The translations under genes were made by a program, and so were the position numbers. Source: a virus. From it: a stretch of 23,957 nt of DNA. The stretch lies in the IMG/VR virus record IMGVR_UViG_3300007755_000023, positions 1 through 23,957 of that record, one strand, 5' to 3'. The notes under the pieces are model-generated. The model saw nothing but the letters and a program-made list of their open reading frames with translations. It did no database searches and was not told the DNA's origin. This document shows, piece after piece, positions 22,523 through 23,957 of the stretch (position 1 is the stretch's first letter; every line of letters begins with the position of its first letter).

Positions 22523-23523
22523 TAGTCAATCAAACTGGAAACAATGTGAGCCATAACACGATACGGATCAGCATTTGATGCAGGTCGTCTATCTTCAAGA
22601 TATCCTAACCACCCATGGTTAACAGTATGAATAGGGATACGGATACTAGCCCCCCTATCACTAACGCCGTAACTAAACTTTTTAATTGATTGTGTTTCAT
22701 GTTTACCTGTCAATCTTTGTTCATTAGATGAACCATATGCCCTGATAGCGCCTGTATGAGTATGTTTCAACTTTTCACAAGTAGCTTCAAAATAAGGCCG
22801 GCCACCTACATTTCTCATATAGTCATTAGAAAAATTCGTGTGCATACCCGATCCATTCCAATCACCTTTTTGTGGTTTGGGATGAAAATTGATAGTCACA
22901 TCATGTTTCTCAGCGATACGTTGTAGAATGTAACGTGACATCCACAAGTCATCGCCTGCACGAATACCACTACCTAACACTTGATATTCCCACTGGCCTA
23001 AGGCAACTTCTGCGTTAGTCCCGGTAATACCAATGTCGGCGTTCATACAGGCCTCAGCATGACGGTCAGCAATTTCACGGCCGATTACATTATCAGCACC
23101 TACTCCACAATAGTAGTCGCCCTGTGCTCTGGGTTTACCTCTTGCAGGCCAACCCAAAGGACGTCCATCTTTATACATGAAATATTCTTGTTCAAAACCA
23201 AACCACCATTCGTCACTAATAAGATTCTGACAATGGGTTCTGGTATTTGACTTATGCGGTTCGCCATCAGCAGTCATCACTTCACACATCACATAAGAAC
23301 CTTCCAACCCTGGAGCCGTTCGTGTTGCATCTGCCCGAATACGGTCGATAGTTCTATACTCTGCAACCGGCATCAAGTTACAATCCGAACTGGATCCTGT
23401 TGCCTGTTGTGTAGATGAACCATCAAAGGACCACAAATCAGCATACTCGTCAATCTTCACTTTACTCCGTAGAGTCGGCTCAGGTTTATAACCATCAAGC
23501 CAAACATATTCAAATTTTCTCAT
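22522..23523 (-). CDS. glnII: Glutamine synthetase type II, 333 aa
   Basis: The enzyme makes glutamine from glutamate, ammonia and ATP. It is the GSII (eukaryote-like) form: LWSFDGSSTQQATG (31-44), WWFGFEQEYFMY with Glu111 and Glu113, GDYYCGVGADNVIGRE, GITGTNAEVALGQWEYQV with Glu172 and Glu179, KGDWNGSGMHTNFS with His228, NEQRLTGKHET, RGASIRIP and YLEDRRPASNADPY. All metal and substrate motifs are in order, so it is probably active. It lacks about 25-40 residues against typical GSII, mostly at the N-terminus. Its ATG overlaps the CmoA-like stop (ATGA) and its stop overlaps gp62, so it is fully built into the early operon. It could relieve nitrogen limits on nucleotide synthesis in the infected cell. 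Confidence 0.95.
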   Translation of the reverse strand: MRKFEYVWLDGYKPEPTLRSKVKIDEYADLWSFDGSSTQQATGSSSDCNLMPVAEYRTIDRIRADATRTAPGLEGSYVMCEVMTADGEPHKSNTRTHCQNLISDEWWFGFEQEYFMYKDGRPLGWPARGKPRAQGDYYCGVGADNVIGREIADRHAEACMNADIGITGTNAEVALGQWEYQVLGSGIRAGDDLWMSRYILQRIAEKHDVTINFHPKPQKGDWNGSGMHTNFSNDYMRNVGGRPYFEATCEKLKHTHTGAIRAYGSSNEQRLTGKHETQSIKKFSYGVSDRGASIRIPIHTVNHGWLGYLEDRRPASNADPYRVMAHIVSSLID

Positions 23524-23957
23524 TTTGTCTCCGTTGAAAATTTACCTTCTGCTTCCTTGATACAAAGCAAAGCAACAAAATTAAAGTTTTGCCAAAATGG
23601 TTGGACAACTTCAAATCCAGCAGTCCTACACATTCCAACTAATTCATCCATAGTCAGAGGTTTCATCATATGTCGTAGATTCTGTTCCTTATCTAACAAC
23701 TCCTCTGCACTATAAAACTGACGTTTGTAATCGTAATAGCAAAACTGCATCATCTCTTGTAACTGCGCATGTTCACTATATATCTTCTCCGCACATATAA
23801 ACGCCCCACCCTTTACAAGTGATTCATAGACACGTTGAATAATAATCTGTCTATTTCTTTTCGGCATAAACTGTAATGAAAATATTGAGGTGGTAAAACA
23901 GTTATTCACTGCTCCTGTTACCCATTCAAAAGACCTAACATCTTGTTTATAAAACTT
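23520..23957 (-). CDS. Partial CmoA-like SAM-dependent enzyme (carboxy-SAM synthase), N-terminus off window
   Basis: The frame is open to the window edge (146 codons including the stop), so the SAM-binding N-terminal half is missing; a GTG at 23909 is internal, since DVRSFEWVTGAVNNC reads through it. The visible part follows the second half of CmoA: TSIFSLQFMPKRNRQIIIQR (compare NFTLQFL in CmoA), GGAFICAEKI, the helical YYDYKRQFYSAEEL region, and AGFEVVQPFWQNFNFVALL near the end. CmoA converts SAM and prephenate into carboxy-SAM, used by CmoB for the 5-oxyacetyl modification of tRNA uridine 34. No CmoB is visible. It could also be another class I methyltransferase of similar shape. Confidence 0.8.
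   Translation of the reverse strand, partial: KFYKQDVRSFEWVTGAVNNCFTTSIFSLQFMPKRNRQIIIQRVYESLVKGGAFICAEKIYSEHAQLQEMMQFCYYDYKRQFYSAEELLDKEQNLRHMMKPLTMDELVGMCRTAGFEVVQPFWQNFNFVALLCIKEAEGKFSTETK

Noticed and set aside
23907-23909. GTG as start of the CmoA-like gene
   Set aside because: The same frame continues to the window edge with CmoA-like sequence (DVRSFEWVTGAV), so the gene is truncated rather than short.
1-23957. CRISPR arrays, tRNA genes, insertion sequences and attachment sites
   Set aside because: No regular direct repeats, cloverleaf-like segments, transposase motifs or terminal inverted repeats were seen by reading; a tRNA scan was not possible here.

Overview
The window is about 24 kb of a T4-like tailed phage (myovirus) genome. 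Every gene I can support lies on the minus strand, so transcription runs from high to low coordinates. The identification rests on core genes that resemble their T4 counterparts along their length: clamp-loader small subunit gp62, translational repressor RegA, family B DNA polymerase gp43, recombinase UvsX and replicative helicase gp41, in the T4 order 62-regA-43-uvsX-41. The AT-rich base composition, compact genes and linked accessory enzymes resemble the marine T4-like phages of cyanobacteria and pelagic proteobacteria. The host is probably a Gram-negative marine bacterium, inferred from a lipoprotein/coiled-coil spanin-like pair and near-consensus sigma70 promoters. The species cannot be told.

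Reading in the direction of transcription: (1) 23957-19941 is a mixed replication and metabolism block: the end of a CmoA-like carboxy-SAM synthase, a complete type II glutamine synthetase, gp62, RegA, a small conserved protein, and a RimK-type ATP-grasp ligase fused to an aspartic-protease-like domain. (2) 19928-12925 is the replication block: gp43 behind a strong promoter that would give a leaderless mRNA, a C5-cytosine methyltransferase, a 59-residue ORF, UvsX with its own promoter, a 2OG-Fe(II) oxygenase, a small acidic protein and gp41. (3) A T4-type late promoter (TATAAATA) just after gp41 starts the late genes, 12889-8301: a 521-residue protein, a basic protein, a ligase-like protein with a KxDG motif, a membrane protein and a nucleotidyltransferase. 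(4) A second TATAAATA at 8298-8305 starts 8266-2209: three Thr/Ala/Gly-rich probable virion proteins, several small conserved proteins, and a 978-residue modular protein with an N-terminal HNH motif. (5) 2194-1 is a probable lysis or end-of-cycle cluster: i-spanin and o-spanin candidates, two small membrane proteins, a DUF1353 protein and a truncated beta/alpha-barrel protein.

The most notable reading is that four late proteins (starts at 5145, 6502, 10898 and 12889) begin with a short peptide like the T4 capsid targeting sequence (MKTYQEFIAE in the T4 internal proteins); three of the four have an LxE site right after it, as cut by the prohead protease. If so, the HNH protein, the ligase-like protein and the 521-residue protein are packed in the capsid and injected with the DNA. 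The 978-residue protein would then be a polyprotein cut at similar sites between its modules. The second theme is glutamate/glutamine and translation: glutamine synthetase, a RimK-RimB-like fusion and a CmoA-like enzyme all sit among replication genes.

Most genes overlap by 1-50 bases, often as ATGA or TAATG, so translational coupling is likely throughout. No tRNA, CRISPR array, insertion sequence or convincing terminator was seen, and no stretch above 300 bases lacks a gene.
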